Source: Gammaproteobacteria bacterium (GTDB lineage: Bacteria > Pseudomonadota > Gammaproteobacteria > JALTLT01). Taken from it: 15,315 nucleotides of DNA. This document shows, in pieces, positions 1 to 6,957 of this stretch. Where the stretch lies: the NCBI GenBank assembly GCA_027001815.1, contig JALTLT010000235.1, forward strand, positions 1 to 15,315, given 5' to 3'. The notes beneath the pieces are model-generated. The model had not been told where the DNA came from. It worked only from the letters and a program-made list of their open reading frames with translations, and did not search any database. The position numbers and the translations under genes are program-made. The stretch's first letter is position 1; every line of letters starts with the position of its first letter.

Positions 1-66
1 CCTGCGGCACTCCGCACTCCTGCTCCGCACGCAGGGACGGCAGAGGGGAGCAGCAAGCACCACGGC

Positions 67-96
67 TTGAGCCCAACCCCGGAAAAATGGGACAAT
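67..96 (+). promoter_or_regulatory. Possible sigma70-like promoter upstream of prk
   Basis: TTGAGC (67-72) and GACAAT (91-96) each match four of six consensus bases, with an 18-nt spacer. An imperfect operator-like dyad overlaps the -10: AATGGG (86-91), 7 nt, CCCATT (99-104). The remainder of 1-219 is GC-rich and holds no gene I can support. In a GC-rich genome two 4/6 boxes are weak evidence, so this is only a candidate. Confidence 0.25.
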
Positions 97-219
97 CACC
101 CATTCCATCCGGGCCCGCCAGGCGGCGGAGGCCCCGCGCGGCAGGGAGCGGCCGACGCGAGACCGCGGAGCGGGAGCGCCCGCAAACAGGTTTCCAGTGC
201 CTTTCTGAGGAGTATCGTC

Positions 220-1113
220 ATGTCCGTCAAGCATCCCATCATCGCCGTCACCGGTTCGTCCGGCGCCGGCACCACCACTGTCAAGGTGGCCTTCGAGCAC
301 ATCTTCCGCCGCGACGGTATCCACCCGGTGGTCGTGGAGGGCGACAGCTTCCACAAGTACGACCGCGCCGCCATGAAACAGGCGATCGAGGAGTTCGCCG
401 AGCAGGGCAAGAACCTCTCCCACTTCGGCCCCGACGCCAACCTCTTCGACAAGCTGGAGGAGCTGTTCCGCGAGTACAGCGAGACCGGTACCGGCAAGAA
501 GCGCTACTACCTGCACAGCGACGAGGAGGCCGCCGAGCATAATGCCCGCCTCGGCACCGATCTCAACCCGGGCCAGTTCACCCCGTGGGAGGAGATCCCC
601 CCCGGCTCCGACCTGCTCTTCTACGAGGGGCTGCACGGCGGCGTGGTGGGCGACGGGGTCAACGTCGCCAAGTGGGTCGACCTGCTGATCGGCGTGACCC
701 CCATCGTCAACCTGGAATGGATCCAGAAGATCTTCCGCGACAACGCCCAGCGTGGCTACAGCGCCGAGGCGATCGTCGACACCATCCTGCGGCGCATGCC
801 CGACTACGTGAACCACATCACGCCGCAGTTCTCGCGCACCGACATCAACTTCCAGCGCGTGCCGACGGTGGATACCTCCAACCCCTTCATCGCCCGCGAC
901 ATCCCCACGCCGGACGAGTCGTTCGTGGTGATCCGCTTCCGCGACCCGAAGAAGTTCAACGTGGACTTTCCCTACCTGCTCAACATGCTGGACGGCTCCT
1001 TCATGTCGCGGCGCAACACCATCGTCGTCCCCGGCGGCAAGATGGGCTTCGCCATGGAGATCATCCTCGCCCCGATCATCGAGGACATGATGGAGGCGAA
1101 GAAGACCCTCTGA
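220..1113 (+). CDS. prk: Phosphoribulokinase (bacterial PRK/PrkB family)
   Basis: Predicted to phosphorylate ribulose 5-phosphate with ATP to ribulose 1,5-bisphosphate in the cytoplasm, the step that regenerates the Rubisco substrate in the Calvin cycle. The 297-aa protein has a P-loop GSSGAGTTT (residues 12-20). D42, H45 and R49 lie at the same numbers as in the Rhodobacter enzyme. FYEGLHGG (134-141) holds the catalytic Glu (E136), and K170, R173 and R178 match the later basic cluster after about five inserted residues. The ATG at 220 is chosen because TGAGGAG lies 7 nt upstream and homologues begin MS.KHP; the frame is open back to 67 but that extension is low-complexity and looks non-coding. 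E. coli has a close homologue, PrkB, without Rubisco, so this gene alone does not prove autotrophy. No Rubisco gene is in the window. Confidence 0.95.
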   Translation: MSVKHPIIAVTGSSGAGTTTVKVAFEHIFRRDGIHPVVVEGDSFHKYDRAAMKQAIEEFAEQGKNLSHFGPDANLFDKLEELFREYSETGTGKKRYYLHSDEEAAEHNARLGTDLNPGQFTPWEEIPPGSDLLFYEGLHGGVVGDGVNVAKWVDLLIGVTPIVNLEWIQKIFRDNAQRGYSAEAIVDTILRRMPDYVNHITPQFSRTDINFQRVPTVDTSNPFIARDIPTPDESFVVIRFRDPKKFNVDFPYLLNMLDGSFMSRRNTIVVPGGKMGFAMEIILAPIIEDMMEAKKTL

Positions 1114-1245
1114 CGGGAAGCCCCGGTAGAGAGGGTGGATCCACCGTGATCCGCATCCAGGCGGGGTCCCTCGGGGCCCCGTCTCTCGTTGCGTCACCCC
1201 CGGCCGCTGGCCGGGCCGACAGAGATTCCCGGGAGGAGCCAGCCG

Positions 1246-2286
1246 ATGGAGTACCGTACCCTTGGCGACACGGGGCTCCGGGTCAGCCAGATCTGCCTCG
1301 GAACCATGACCTTCGGCGAGCAGAACAGCGAGGCGGAGGCCCACGACCAGCTCGACCTGGCGGTGGAGCGGGGCGTCAACTTCATCGACACGGCGGAACT
1401 CTATCCCGTTCCGCCGAGGGGCGAGACCCAGGGGCTCACCGAGCAGTACATCGGAAGCTGGCTGAAGAGAAGGGGCCGGCGGGACGAAGTGGTGATCGCC
1501 ACCAAGGTGTGCGGCCCCACCGACTGGGTGCCCCATATCCGGGACGGGCAGGCGAGGCTCGACCGGCGGAACATCGCGACGGCGCTCGAGGGGAGCCTGC
1601 GGCGCCTCGGCACCGACTACGTGGATCTCTACCAGGTACACTGGCCGGAACGCAAGACCAACTATTTCGGCCGTCTCGGCTACGAACACCAGGAAGAGGA
1701 GAGCGTCACGCCCATCGAGGAGACGCTGGAGGTGCTCGGCGACCTGGTGAGAGAAGGGAAGGTACGCGCCATCGGCATCTCCAACGAAACCGCCTGGGGC
1801 ACCATGCGCTACCTGGCGGCGGCGGAGCGCGCCGGCCTGCCGCGAATCGTCTCCATCCAGAACCCCTACAGCCTCCTCAACCGGACCTTCGAGATCGGTC
1901 TCGCGGAGATCGCCATTCGCGAACGGGTCGGTCTGCTCGCCTATTCGCCGCTCGGTTTCGGGGTGCTCTCGGGCAAGTACCTGGAGGGGCGGCGCCCGGC
2001 GGGTGCCCGTCTCACCCGGTGGGAGCGATTCGACCGCTACAGCAACCCCCAGGGGGTGGCCGCCACCCGCCAGTACGTGGAGCTGGCCCGCCGCCACGCT
2101 CTCGATCCGGCACAGATGGCGCTCTCCTTCGTCAACAGCCGTCCCTTCCTCACCAGCAACATCGTCGGCGCCACCACCCTCGAGCAACTGGAGAGCAACC
2201 TCGCCAGCACCGAACTGGAGCTGAAGGAGGATCTGCTGGAAGAGATCGAGGCGATCCACACCCGGCACCCCAACCCCTGTCCCTGA
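1246..2286 (+). CDS. tas: Aldo/keto reductase, Tas family
   Basis: NADPH-dependent aldo/keto reductase of the Tas type; the physiological substrate of this family is unknown. The 346-aa length equals that of E. coli Tas, and long stretches agree, including LGTMTFGEQNSEA near residue 18, YPVPPRGETQGLTE near 53 and QNPYSLLNR in the middle. The catalytic tetrad is visible as D48, Y53 (FIDTAELY), K87 (IATKV) and H132 (YQVHWPER). The start at 1246 has GGGAGGAG 7 nt upstream; the frame is open to 1189 but has no better signal. It sits 132 bp after prk on the same strand, so co-transcription is possible. That gap contains a perfect 10-bp palindrome CGGGGCCCCG at 1172-1181. E. coli Tas was described as a suppressor of tyrosine auxotrophy in starving cells, which does not define its reaction. 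Confidence 0.95.
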   Translation: MEYRTLGDTGLRVSQICLGTMTFGEQNSEAEAHDQLDLAVERGVNFIDTAELYPVPPRGETQGLTEQYIGSWLKRRGRRDEVVIATKVCGPTDWVPHIRDGQARLDRRNIATALEGSLRRLGTDYVDLYQVHWPERKTNYFGRLGYEHQEEESVTPIEETLEVLGDLVREGKVRAIGISNETAWGTMRYLAAAERAGLPRIVSIQNPYSLLNRTFEIGLAEIAIRERVGLLAYSPLGFGVLSGKYLEGRRPAGARLTRWERFDRYSNPQGVAATRQYVELARRHALDPAQMALSFVNSRPFLTSNIVGATTLEQLESNLASTELELKEDLLEEIEAIHTRHPNPCP

Positions 2287-2360
2287 CGAGGCGGGACGAC
2301 GCGCCCGGGCGATCTGCCCCGCCACCTCCGGCGCAGGATTCCGGGAAGGGGCCGGGGTGC

Positions 2361-2389
2361 TTGCAATGCGCCGACGGCGGGCATATAAC
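2361..2389 (+). promoter_or_regulatory. Promoter of the DUF6763-like gene
   Basis: TTGCAA (2361-2366, 4/6) and TATAAC (2384-2389, 5/6) are separated by exactly 17 nt. The predicted start near 2396 gives a leader of about 95 nt before the ATG at 2492. It lies in the gap after tas, so the small gene can be expressed independently. Confidence 0.5.
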
Positions 2390-2491
2390 TTGAAGATCGA
2401 GCGGTTTCCTGGAGCCGGAGCCCTCCAACCCCAGATGGGGAAACGAGCGTGCGGTCTCTCCCCCATCCTTGCCGGATGAAGGAGCCAAGCG

Positions 2492-2785
2492 ATGTCCATC
2501 GAACAGCCCGTGCCCGAGGTGGGCGCCTGGTACAAGGCCAACGGCGGCGAGAGCTTCGAGGTGGTCGCCTTCGACGAGGAGGAGGCCTACATCGAGATCC
2601 AGTACTTCGACGGTACCGTGGAAGAGCTGGACCTGGACGCATGGAACGAGCAGATCATCGAACCGGTGGAACCACCGGAGGACTGGTCGGGCTCGCTGGA
2701 CATCGAGCGCGACGACTACGGTGTCGACCTGGGCGACACCTCCCATCTCGACTGGCACAATCCGCTGGACGACTTCGATCGCTGA
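2492..2785 (+). CDS. Small acidic protein, DUF6763-like
   Basis: A 97-aa, very acidic cytoplasmic protein without signal peptide or membrane segment. The N-terminal half (about 8-50) looks like a compact beta fold: PEVGAWYKANGGESFEVVAF, then IEIQYFDGTVEELDLDAWNE. The C-terminal half carries the pattern EPPEDWSGSLDIERDDYG and a short Asp/Trp-rich tail. This matches my memory of the DUF6763 family of gammaproteobacteria, whose function is unknown. The start is well supported by AAGGAG at 2479-2484, 7 nt from the ATG. It has its own promoter upstream and a weak terminator-like site downstream, so it appears monocistronic. Confidence 0.85.
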   Translation: MSIEQPVPEVGAWYKANGGESFEVVAFDEEEAYIEIQYFDGTVEELDLDAWNEQIIEPVEPPEDWSGSLDIERDDYGVDLGDTSHLDWHNPLDDFDR

Positions 2786-2825
2786 GCTCTCTCCCACAGC
2801 CGGCTCGATTGGCCCCCTTCCCCTG

Positions 2826-2848
2826 CCGACCCGATTCGGGCTTTTTTT
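2826..2848 (+). terminator. Weak intrinsic terminator after the DUF6763-like gene
   Basis: A short GC stem, CCCG-ATT-CGGG (2830-2840), with an alternative CCGA/TCGG pairing, is followed by C and seven T residues (2842-2848). The stem is shorter than usual, but position and T tract fit a terminator. Repeat copy A begins 26 bp downstream and could add termination capacity. Confidence 0.45.
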
Positions 2849-2873
2849 CCCGTTTGATGCTACGCTAGCCAGG

Positions 2874-3040
2874 TAACAGGCTGTTGAAAAACACCGTTTT
2901 TCGGCAGCCTGTTAGCGGTGCAGGGATGCACCGCCGTTTTCGATGACGACAAGTCATTGAAAACGTGAGGAAGCCGGAAATCGCATTTTCGGCTTCCGGC
3001 GTTGAAAAAGGCCAGGACGGCCTTTTTCAACATCCTGGTA
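2874..3040 (+). repeat. Five-hairpin MITE-like repeat, copy A
   Basis: The element spans 2876-3038 (163 bp) and is flanked by TA at 2874-2875 and 3039-3040. Five hairpins follow each other. H1 (2874-2914): outer TAACAGGCTG/CAGCCTGTTA, inner GAAAAAC/GTTTTTC, loop ACC. H2 (2915-2934): GCGGTGCA/TGCACCGC, loop GGGA. H3 (2935-2965): 13 bp starting CGTTTTC, one G-T pair, loop GACAA. H4 (2969-2997): GGAAGCCG/CGGCTTCC plus an inner AT stem, loop CGC. H5 (3001-3031): GTTGAAAAAGGCC/GGCCTTTTTCAAC, loop AGGAC. The ends are related inverted repeats (ACAGGCTGTTGAAAAA and CCAGGATGTTGAAAAA). There is no coding capacity. H5 has a T5 run on either strand and could act as a bidirectional terminator. Copies B and C are elsewhere in the window. 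I cannot assign it to a named family. Confidence 0.9.
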
Positions 3041-3301
3041 ATGGTCGAGTGACGACCGCCCCCCGTGCCATATCGCGGAAGGCAGGGAGTTCTCCTCTCC
3101 GCACCGCGCGTCCGGGAGGCCAGCCCGTCCGTCGGAAAGGGATGAATCCCGGCCCGAAGCCCTTCCCTCCCTGTGACGTGGGCCGACCAGCCACCCCAGG
3201 CAGGACCGGGCACAGGAGGGAGGGAGCGATCTCCTCCGGGGTGAGACCAACATCCCAACCCAGGGGCACGCCCGTTGGCAGGGCCCACCGAGAAGGGGAT
3301 C
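3041..3301. other. Gene-free leader between repeat A and the HDOD gene
   Basis: This 261-bp stretch has no plausible gene; frames that cross it are low-complexity or antisense. I see no convincing promoter boxes. GGGATGAATCCC (3140-3151) could form a small tetraloop hairpin, but nothing else matches a riboswitch class I can recognise. The last bases, AAGGGGAT, provide the Shine-Dalgarno for the next gene. Confidence 0.4.
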
Positions 3302-4177
3302 ATGACACACGGCAGCACAGGCAGCGGTTGGAGCCAGCTTCGCCAGGCCCTGGAGGAGCTCGATCGGCTGCCCGCCATGCCGGAGATGGCCCGACGCCTG
3401 CTCCAGATCCATGCCAACCCCTACGCGACCGTGGATGAGCTGACCGCCACCCTCGCCCTCGACCCCTCTCTCGCCGCCCAGCTCATGCGCCACGCCCGCT
3501 CTCCCCTGTTCGGATGGCGGGGCTCCATCGACACCCTGGACGACGCCATCATCAAGGTGCTGGGCTTCCATCTCACCCTCAACATGGCGCTGGGTATCGC
3601 CCTCAGCGGATCCCTTCGCATGCAGCGTGACGGCTCCCTCGGCCTCGATGCCTTCTGGATCCACGCCCTCTCATGCGCCACCCTCTGCCACGACCTGGGA
3701 CGCAGGATGCCGGCGGAGATCCGCCCCCCGGCCGGCCTCCCCTATCTGTGCGGATTGCTGCACAATTTCGGACTGCTGCTCACCGGCCATCTCTTCCCCC
3801 AGCTCCTGCAACGTATCGAGACGGCCTGGGACGCCATCCCCGGATCCTCTCTGACGGGGGTGGAGCTGGAGATCCTCGGCACGACCCATGCGGAGATCGG
3901 GGCGTGGCTGATGGAGCAGTGGCATCTCCCCCCCGAGGTGATCACCACCGTACGGGAGCACCACAACGACCAGTACAGCGGCATCAATGCCCTCTACCCC
4001 CGGCTGGTGAGGGTCGCCAACCACCTTCTGGGGGAGGTGGAGGTGGAGGAGCAGGAGCTGGACAGCCGTCTGCTCGAATCTCTCTCCCTGACGGAGAGGG
4101 AGATCGAGGAGGTGCTCGCCCAACTGGAACTGCACATCGCCGACCTGGAGAGCCTGGCCGCCCGGCTGGCGGCCTGA
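3302..4177 (+). CDS. HDOD-domain protein
   Basis: HDOD domains are degenerate relatives of HD phosphohydrolases, used in bacterial signalling, often with cyclic-nucleotide or response-regulator modules; they generally lack enzyme activity. In this 291-aa protein the domain covers roughly residues 14-215. It begins LDRLPAMPEMARRLL (20-34), continues with ALDPSLAAQLMRHARSPLF (52-70) and the IDTLDDAIIKVLG helix (76-88), and has HD-like remnants CHDLG (129-133), LLHNFG (152-157) and THAEIGAWLMEQW (195-207). The C-terminal 70 residues are an acidic helical tail. No receiver, GGDEF or EAL domain is attached, so it is a stand-alone HDOD protein. The ATG at 3302 has AGAAGGGGAT just upstream; an in-frame TTG at 3275 is less likely. 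The stop is 16 bp before the nfi start, so the two genes probably form an operon. Confidence 0.9.
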   Translation: MTHGSTGSGWSQLRQALEELDRLPAMPEMARRLLQIHANPYATVDELTATLALDPSLAAQLMRHARSPLFGWRGSIDTLDDAIIKVLGFHLTLNMALGIALSGSLRMQRDGSLGLDAFWIHALSCATLCHDLGRRMPAEIRPPAGLPYLCGLLHNFGLLLTGHLFPQLLQRIETAWDAIPGSSLTGVELEILGTTHAEIGAWLMEQWHLPPEVITTVREHHNDQYSGINALYPRLVRVANHLLGEVEVEEQELDSRLLESLSLTEREIEEVLAQLELHIADLESLAARLAA

Positions 4178-4193
4178 AAGGGGGTCTGCCGGA

Positions 4194-4856
4194 GTGATCC
4201 CGCGACTGGTGGAACACCCCTGGGAACTCTCTCCCGCCGAAGCACGTGCCCTCCAGGAGGAGCTGGCCGGGCGGGTCGAAAGGAGCGACCGACTGCCCGC
4301 CGTGCAGCGGGTGGCGGGGGTGGACGTGGGCTTCGAGGAGGGTGGCCGTGTCACGCGGGCCGCCGTGGCACTCCTCTCCTTCCCGGGGCTGGAGTTGCTG
4401 GAATCGGCCATCGCCCGTCTGCCGACCCGCTTTCCCTACGTGCCGGGGCTGCTCTCCTTCCGGGAGATCCCGGCGGTGCTGGAGGCGATGGATAGGCTCC
4501 GCGCCCTCCCCGACCTGGTCCTGTGCGACGGTCAGGGCATCGCCCATCCACGCCGGTTCGGCATCGCCTGCCACCTGGGGGTGATCACCGGCCTGCCCAC
4601 CATCGGCGTGGCCAAGAGCCGGCTGGTGGGACGACACCGTGAGCCCGGGCCCGAAAAGGGCGACTGGACGCCCCTGACCGACGGAGAGGAGGTGATCGGC
4701 GCCGTGCTGCGTACCCGTCGCAGGGTCAAGCCGCTCTACATCTCCACCGGTCACCGGGTCTCCCTGCAGAGTGCCATCCACTACACCCTCGCCTGTACCA
4801 CCCGCTACCGTTTGCCGGAGACCACCCGCCACGCCCACCGCCTCGCCTCGGGCTGA
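4194..4856 (+). CDS. nfi: Endonuclease V (deoxyinosine 3' endonuclease)
   Basis: Recognises deoxyinosine and other deaminated bases and nicks the strand one phosphodiester 3' of the lesion, with Mg2+. The 220-aa length is normal. All expected active-site residues are present: D44 in VAGVDVGF, the strand-separating PYVPG wedge at 81-85, E91 in LLSFREIP, D112 and H118 in LCDGQGIAHPRRFG, and K141 in GVAKSRL. The start is GTG with a GGGGG-containing Shine-Dalgarno just after the upstream HDOD stop codon. Tight spacing suggests co-transcription with the HDOD gene, but a functional link is not evident. A GC-rich hairpin follows the stop, then repeat copy B. Confidence 0.95.
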   Translation: MIPRLVEHPWELSPAEARALQEELAGRVERSDRLPAVQRVAGVDVGFEEGGRVTRAAVALLSFPGLELLESAIARLPTRFPYVPGLLSFREIPAVLEAMDRLRALPDLVLCDGQGIAHPRRFGIACHLGVITGLPTIGVAKSRLVGRHREPGPEKGDWTPLTDGEEVIGAVLRTRRRVKPLYISTGHRVSLQSAIHYTLACTTRYRLPETTRHAHRLASG

Positions 4857-4873
4857 CCCCCTCCCTCCCCGTA

Positions 4874-4901
4874 GGGGTCCTGCCGAAGGCACCGGGACCC
4901 C
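4874..4901 (+). terminator. Terminator-like hairpin after nfi
   Basis: GGGGTCC (4874-4880) pairs with GGACCCC (4895-4901), enclosing a second stem TGCC-GAA-GGCA (4881-4891) and a 3-nt bulge. The position, 18 nt after the nfi stop, fits transcript termination or 3' end protection, but no T tract follows. The rest of 4902-4972 holds only a degenerate GTTGAAA/TTTTCGAC hairpin (4947-4966) resembling the repeat ends. Confidence 0.4.
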
Positions 4902-4972
4902 GAGACCGGACGGAGCCGGATTCTCCATCCCGCTGCCACGAGGCCGTTGAAATCCGGTTTTCGACGTCCCGC

Positions 4973-5121
4973 TGACAGGCTGTTGAAAAACACCGTTTTT
5001 CGGCAGCCTGTCGGACTCTGACAGGCTGCTGGCCTCATTGAAAACGTGAGGAAGCCGGAATTCGCATTTTCAGCTTCCGGCGTTGAAAAAGGCCAGGACG
5101 GCCTTTTTCAACATTCCGCTA
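4973..5121 (+). repeat. MITE-like repeat, copy B (internally altered)
   Basis: This copy has the same orientation as copy A but is shorter, about 145 bp from 4975 to 5119. H1 is intact, and its outer pair changed from A-T to G-C on both sides (GACAGGCTG/CAGCCTGTC, 4974-5012), a compensatory change. H2 and the left arm of H3 are missing. In their place is about 24 nt including a second ACAGGCTG at 5020-5027. The right arm of H3 (CATTGAAAACG, 5036-5046), H4 (5050-5078, with mismatches) and H5 (5082-5112, perfect 13-bp stem) follow. The right flank is TA (5120-5121); the left flank is TG instead of TA. Confidence 0.88.
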
Positions 5122-5191
5122 AACCCCCTTTCCCCCCTGCCGATAGAGAGAGGCAAGAGCCGCTGAAACCGAACACGGGAGGGCGGAAGCC

Positions 5192-5401
5192 ATGATGATC
5201 ATACTCGACATGGTGGAAGGTACCCTGGAGAGGCGAGAGGCCGAAAGGGAGCCCCGTGTCACCGCACCGCGGGAAGTGCCCGAGGCCTCTTGCCGGGCCC
5301 CCGCAGCAGAGCCGGCAGCCCTGACGCCGGAGCGGGTCCGTCCCCATCCACTGGCCGGTGAAGAGGTCGCAGCCTTCCTCCGCCGCATGAAGGGAGAGTG
5401 A
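5192..5401 (+). CDS. Hypothetical 69-aa protein
   Basis: I do not recognise this protein. It starts with a hydrophobic MMIILDMVEG segment too short for a membrane anchor, continues through a Glu/Arg-rich part, has an Ala/Pro-rich middle, and ends in a probable amphipathic helix LAGEEVAAFLRRMKGE. The ATG at 5192 (or the next, 5195) is preceded by GGGAGG at 5178-5183, a good ribosome-binding site. It ends 6 bp before the convergent permease stop. Its only cysteine is at residue 34, and there is no known metal motif. It could be a real small gene or a chance ORF in GC-rich DNA; the ribosome-binding site is the main support. Confidence 0.45.
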   Translation: MMIILDMVEGTLERREAEREPRVTAPREVPEASCRAPAAEPAALTPERVRPHPLAGEEVAAFLRRMKGE

Positions 5402-5407
5402 CTTCAC

Positions 5408-6205
5408 TCACTCCCCGAAGTGGAGCAGCAGCCCCCTCTCCCGGGCGACCCGGAAGACCCTCAGGAAAGCATAGACGGCGCCGCCCAGGTAGAGGAGGTT
5501 GAGCAGCACCGCATTGCGCAGCAGCACCCAGTCGAACACCCCTTCGAACATCACCCTGCGCATCCCCTCGAAGACGTGGCTGGAGGGAAGCATCCAGGCC
5601 ACCGGCTGCAGCCATCCCGGCAGCACCTCCACCGGATAGTAGATGCCGGAGAGGGGGGCCACGGCGAAGATGGCCACCCAGGCGAGGTTCTCGGCCCCCA
5701 GGCCGTAGCGCAGCACCAGCCCCGCCACCATCAGGCCGATCGCCCAGCCGGTCACCAGCAGGTTGGAGAAGTAGGCGAGCAGCGGCAGCCCCATGGTGAA
5801 GATGCTGTAGTGGTAGAGGGGGATGGCGATGAGGGCCGCGCCGCCCACACCGATCAGGGTCCGCACCAGGCTGATCCCCAGCAGCGCCGCCACCAGCTCC
5901 AGGGGGCGGAGGGGGCTGGCGAAAAGGTAGCCCAGGTTGCGGGAGTAGAGCTCCTCGAAGAAGGATAGGCTCACACCCAGATTGCCGCGGAACATCACGT
6001 CCCAGAGCAGCACGGCCGCGATCAGCACCCCCGAGGCCTGCACCAGCCACGCGCTGCTGGCGCTGAAGAACTGGGTGATGAAACCCCACATCACCACCTG
6101 TACCGTCGGCCAGTAGATCAGCTCCAGCAGCCGCGGCCAGGAACCGCGCAACAGGTAGAGGTTGCGCAGCATCATGGCGCCGATGCGGCGCAGGGAGCCG
6201 CTCAC
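5408..6205 (-). CDS. ABC-2 type transporter permease
   Basis: A 265-aa inner-membrane subunit of an ABC-2 type exporter. About six hydrophobic segments can be seen, near residues 28-48, 54-72, 103-130, 137-168, 172-195 and 230-250. The region around SGIYYPVEVLPGWLQPVAWMLP (186-207) is the conserved pre-final-helix motif of ABC-2 permeases, where YPVE.LP and the W..P repeats are typical. A charged coupling segment, FFEELYSRNLGYLFASPLRP (82-101), also fits. The start is GTG, and GTGA overlaps the stop of the ATPase gene by 4 bp, so the two subunits are almost certainly co-produced. The exported substrate cannot be told from sequence; drugs, lipids or polysaccharide are all possible for this class. 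Confidence 0.9.
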   Translation of the reverse strand: MSGSLRRIGAMMLRNLYLLRGSWPRLLELIYWPTVQVVMWGFITQFFSASSAWLVQASGVLIAAVLLWDVMFRGNLGVSLSFFEELYSRNLGYLFASPLRPLELVAALLGISLVRTLIGVGGAALIAIPLYHYSIFTMGLPLLAYFSNLLVTGWAIGLMVAGLVLRYGLGAENLAWVAIFAVAPLSGIYYPVEVLPGWLQPVAWMLPSSHVFEGMRRVMFEGVFDWVLLRNAVLLNLLYLGGAVYAFLRVFRVARERGLLLHFGE

Positions 6206-6957
6206 GACGCCTCCCGGTGGTTGCGGGCGATGTCGAGAAACACCTGCTCCAGGGTCTCCCGTCCGTAGCGCTCGATCAGCTCCCCGGGTCTTCCCCGGTC
6301 CACCACCCGACCCGAGCGCAGCATGATCACGTCGTCACACATCCGCTCCACCTCCCCCATGTTGTGGGAGGCGAGCAGCAGGGTGGCGCCGCTGGTGCGC
6401 TGGTAGGCCATGAGATAGCTGCGGATACGATCGGCGGTGTCCGGGTCGAGGGAGGCGGTCGGCTCGTCCATCAGCAGCAGCTCCGGCTCGTTGAGCAGCG
6501 CCTTGGCCAGTAGCACCCGGGTCCGCTGGCCCGCCGAGAGGGAGCCGTAGGGACGTTTCAGGAAGGCGGCGATCTCCAGCTCGTCGGCGAGCCGCTGGAT
6601 GCGCTGGCGATGGCGCCGGACACCGTAGAGGTGGGCGTAGATGGTGAGGTTCTCCCGCACCGTGAGACGCTGGGGCAGATCCACGTAGGGGGAGGAGAAG
6701 TTGATGCGATCGAGCGCCCGGTAGCGGTGGAGCCGCATGTCGGTGCCGAGCACATGGACCTCTCCCCGCGTGGGGATCAACAGGCCCAGGAGCATGGAGA
6801 TGGTGGTGGTCTTGCCCGCACCGTTGCCTCCCAGCAGGGCGGCACAGACGCCCCGGGGGAAGGTGAAGCTGACCTCATCGACCGCCACCACCTCGCCGTA
6901 GCGCTTGCAGAGCCCCTTCACCTCCACCGCGGGCGGCAGCGCCGGGTCACCCCTCAC
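6202..6957 (-). CDS. ABC transporter ATP-binding protein
   Basis: The ATPase subunit that powers the adjacent ABC-2 permease. In the 251-aa form, Walker A is GGNGAGKTT (43-51), the signature is LSAGQ (140-144) instead of the usual LSGGQ, Walker B is LLLMDEP (160-166), the D-loop is SLDP (169-172) and the H-loop His is in LLASHNMGE (194-202). At the Q-loop position the sequence reads NFSSPYVDLP (86-95), without the usual glutamine right after the strand. The start is taken as GTG at 6957, overlapping the end of the Rieske gene by 11 bp. The frame stays open to 7176, but that extension is read out of frame through the Rieske gene and is Cys/Arg-rich nonsense. The 11-bp overlap implies translational coupling. 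Confidence 0.9.
   Translation of the reverse strand: MRGDPALPPAVEVKGLCKRYGEVVAVDEVSFTFPRGVCAALLGGNGAGKTTTISMLLGLLIPTRGEVHVLGTDMRLHRYRALDRINFSSPYVDLPQRLTVRENLTIYAHLYGVRRHRQRIQRLADELEIAAFLKRPYGSLSAGQRTRVLLAKALLNEPELLLMDEPTASLDPDTADRIRSYLMAYQRTSGATLLLASHNMGEVERMCDDVIMLRSGRVVDRGRPGELIERYGRETLEQVFLDIARNHREAS

Noticed and set aside
67..219. N-terminal extension of phosphoribulokinase
   Set aside because: The 51 extra residues are Pro/Gly/Arg-rich, unlike the family, and the ATG at 220 has the ribosome-binding site and the family N-terminus.
585..2393. Long plus-strand ORF of 602 aa across prk and tas
   Set aside because: It is a frame shadow: Arg/Gly/Pro-rich, no domain pattern, and it crosses two well-supported genes in another frame.
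3120..3260. Cobalamin or c-di-GMP riboswitch upstream of the HDOD gene
   Set aside because: Only short fragments resemble conserved elements (for example GATGAATCCCGG); the required order and core motifs are absent.
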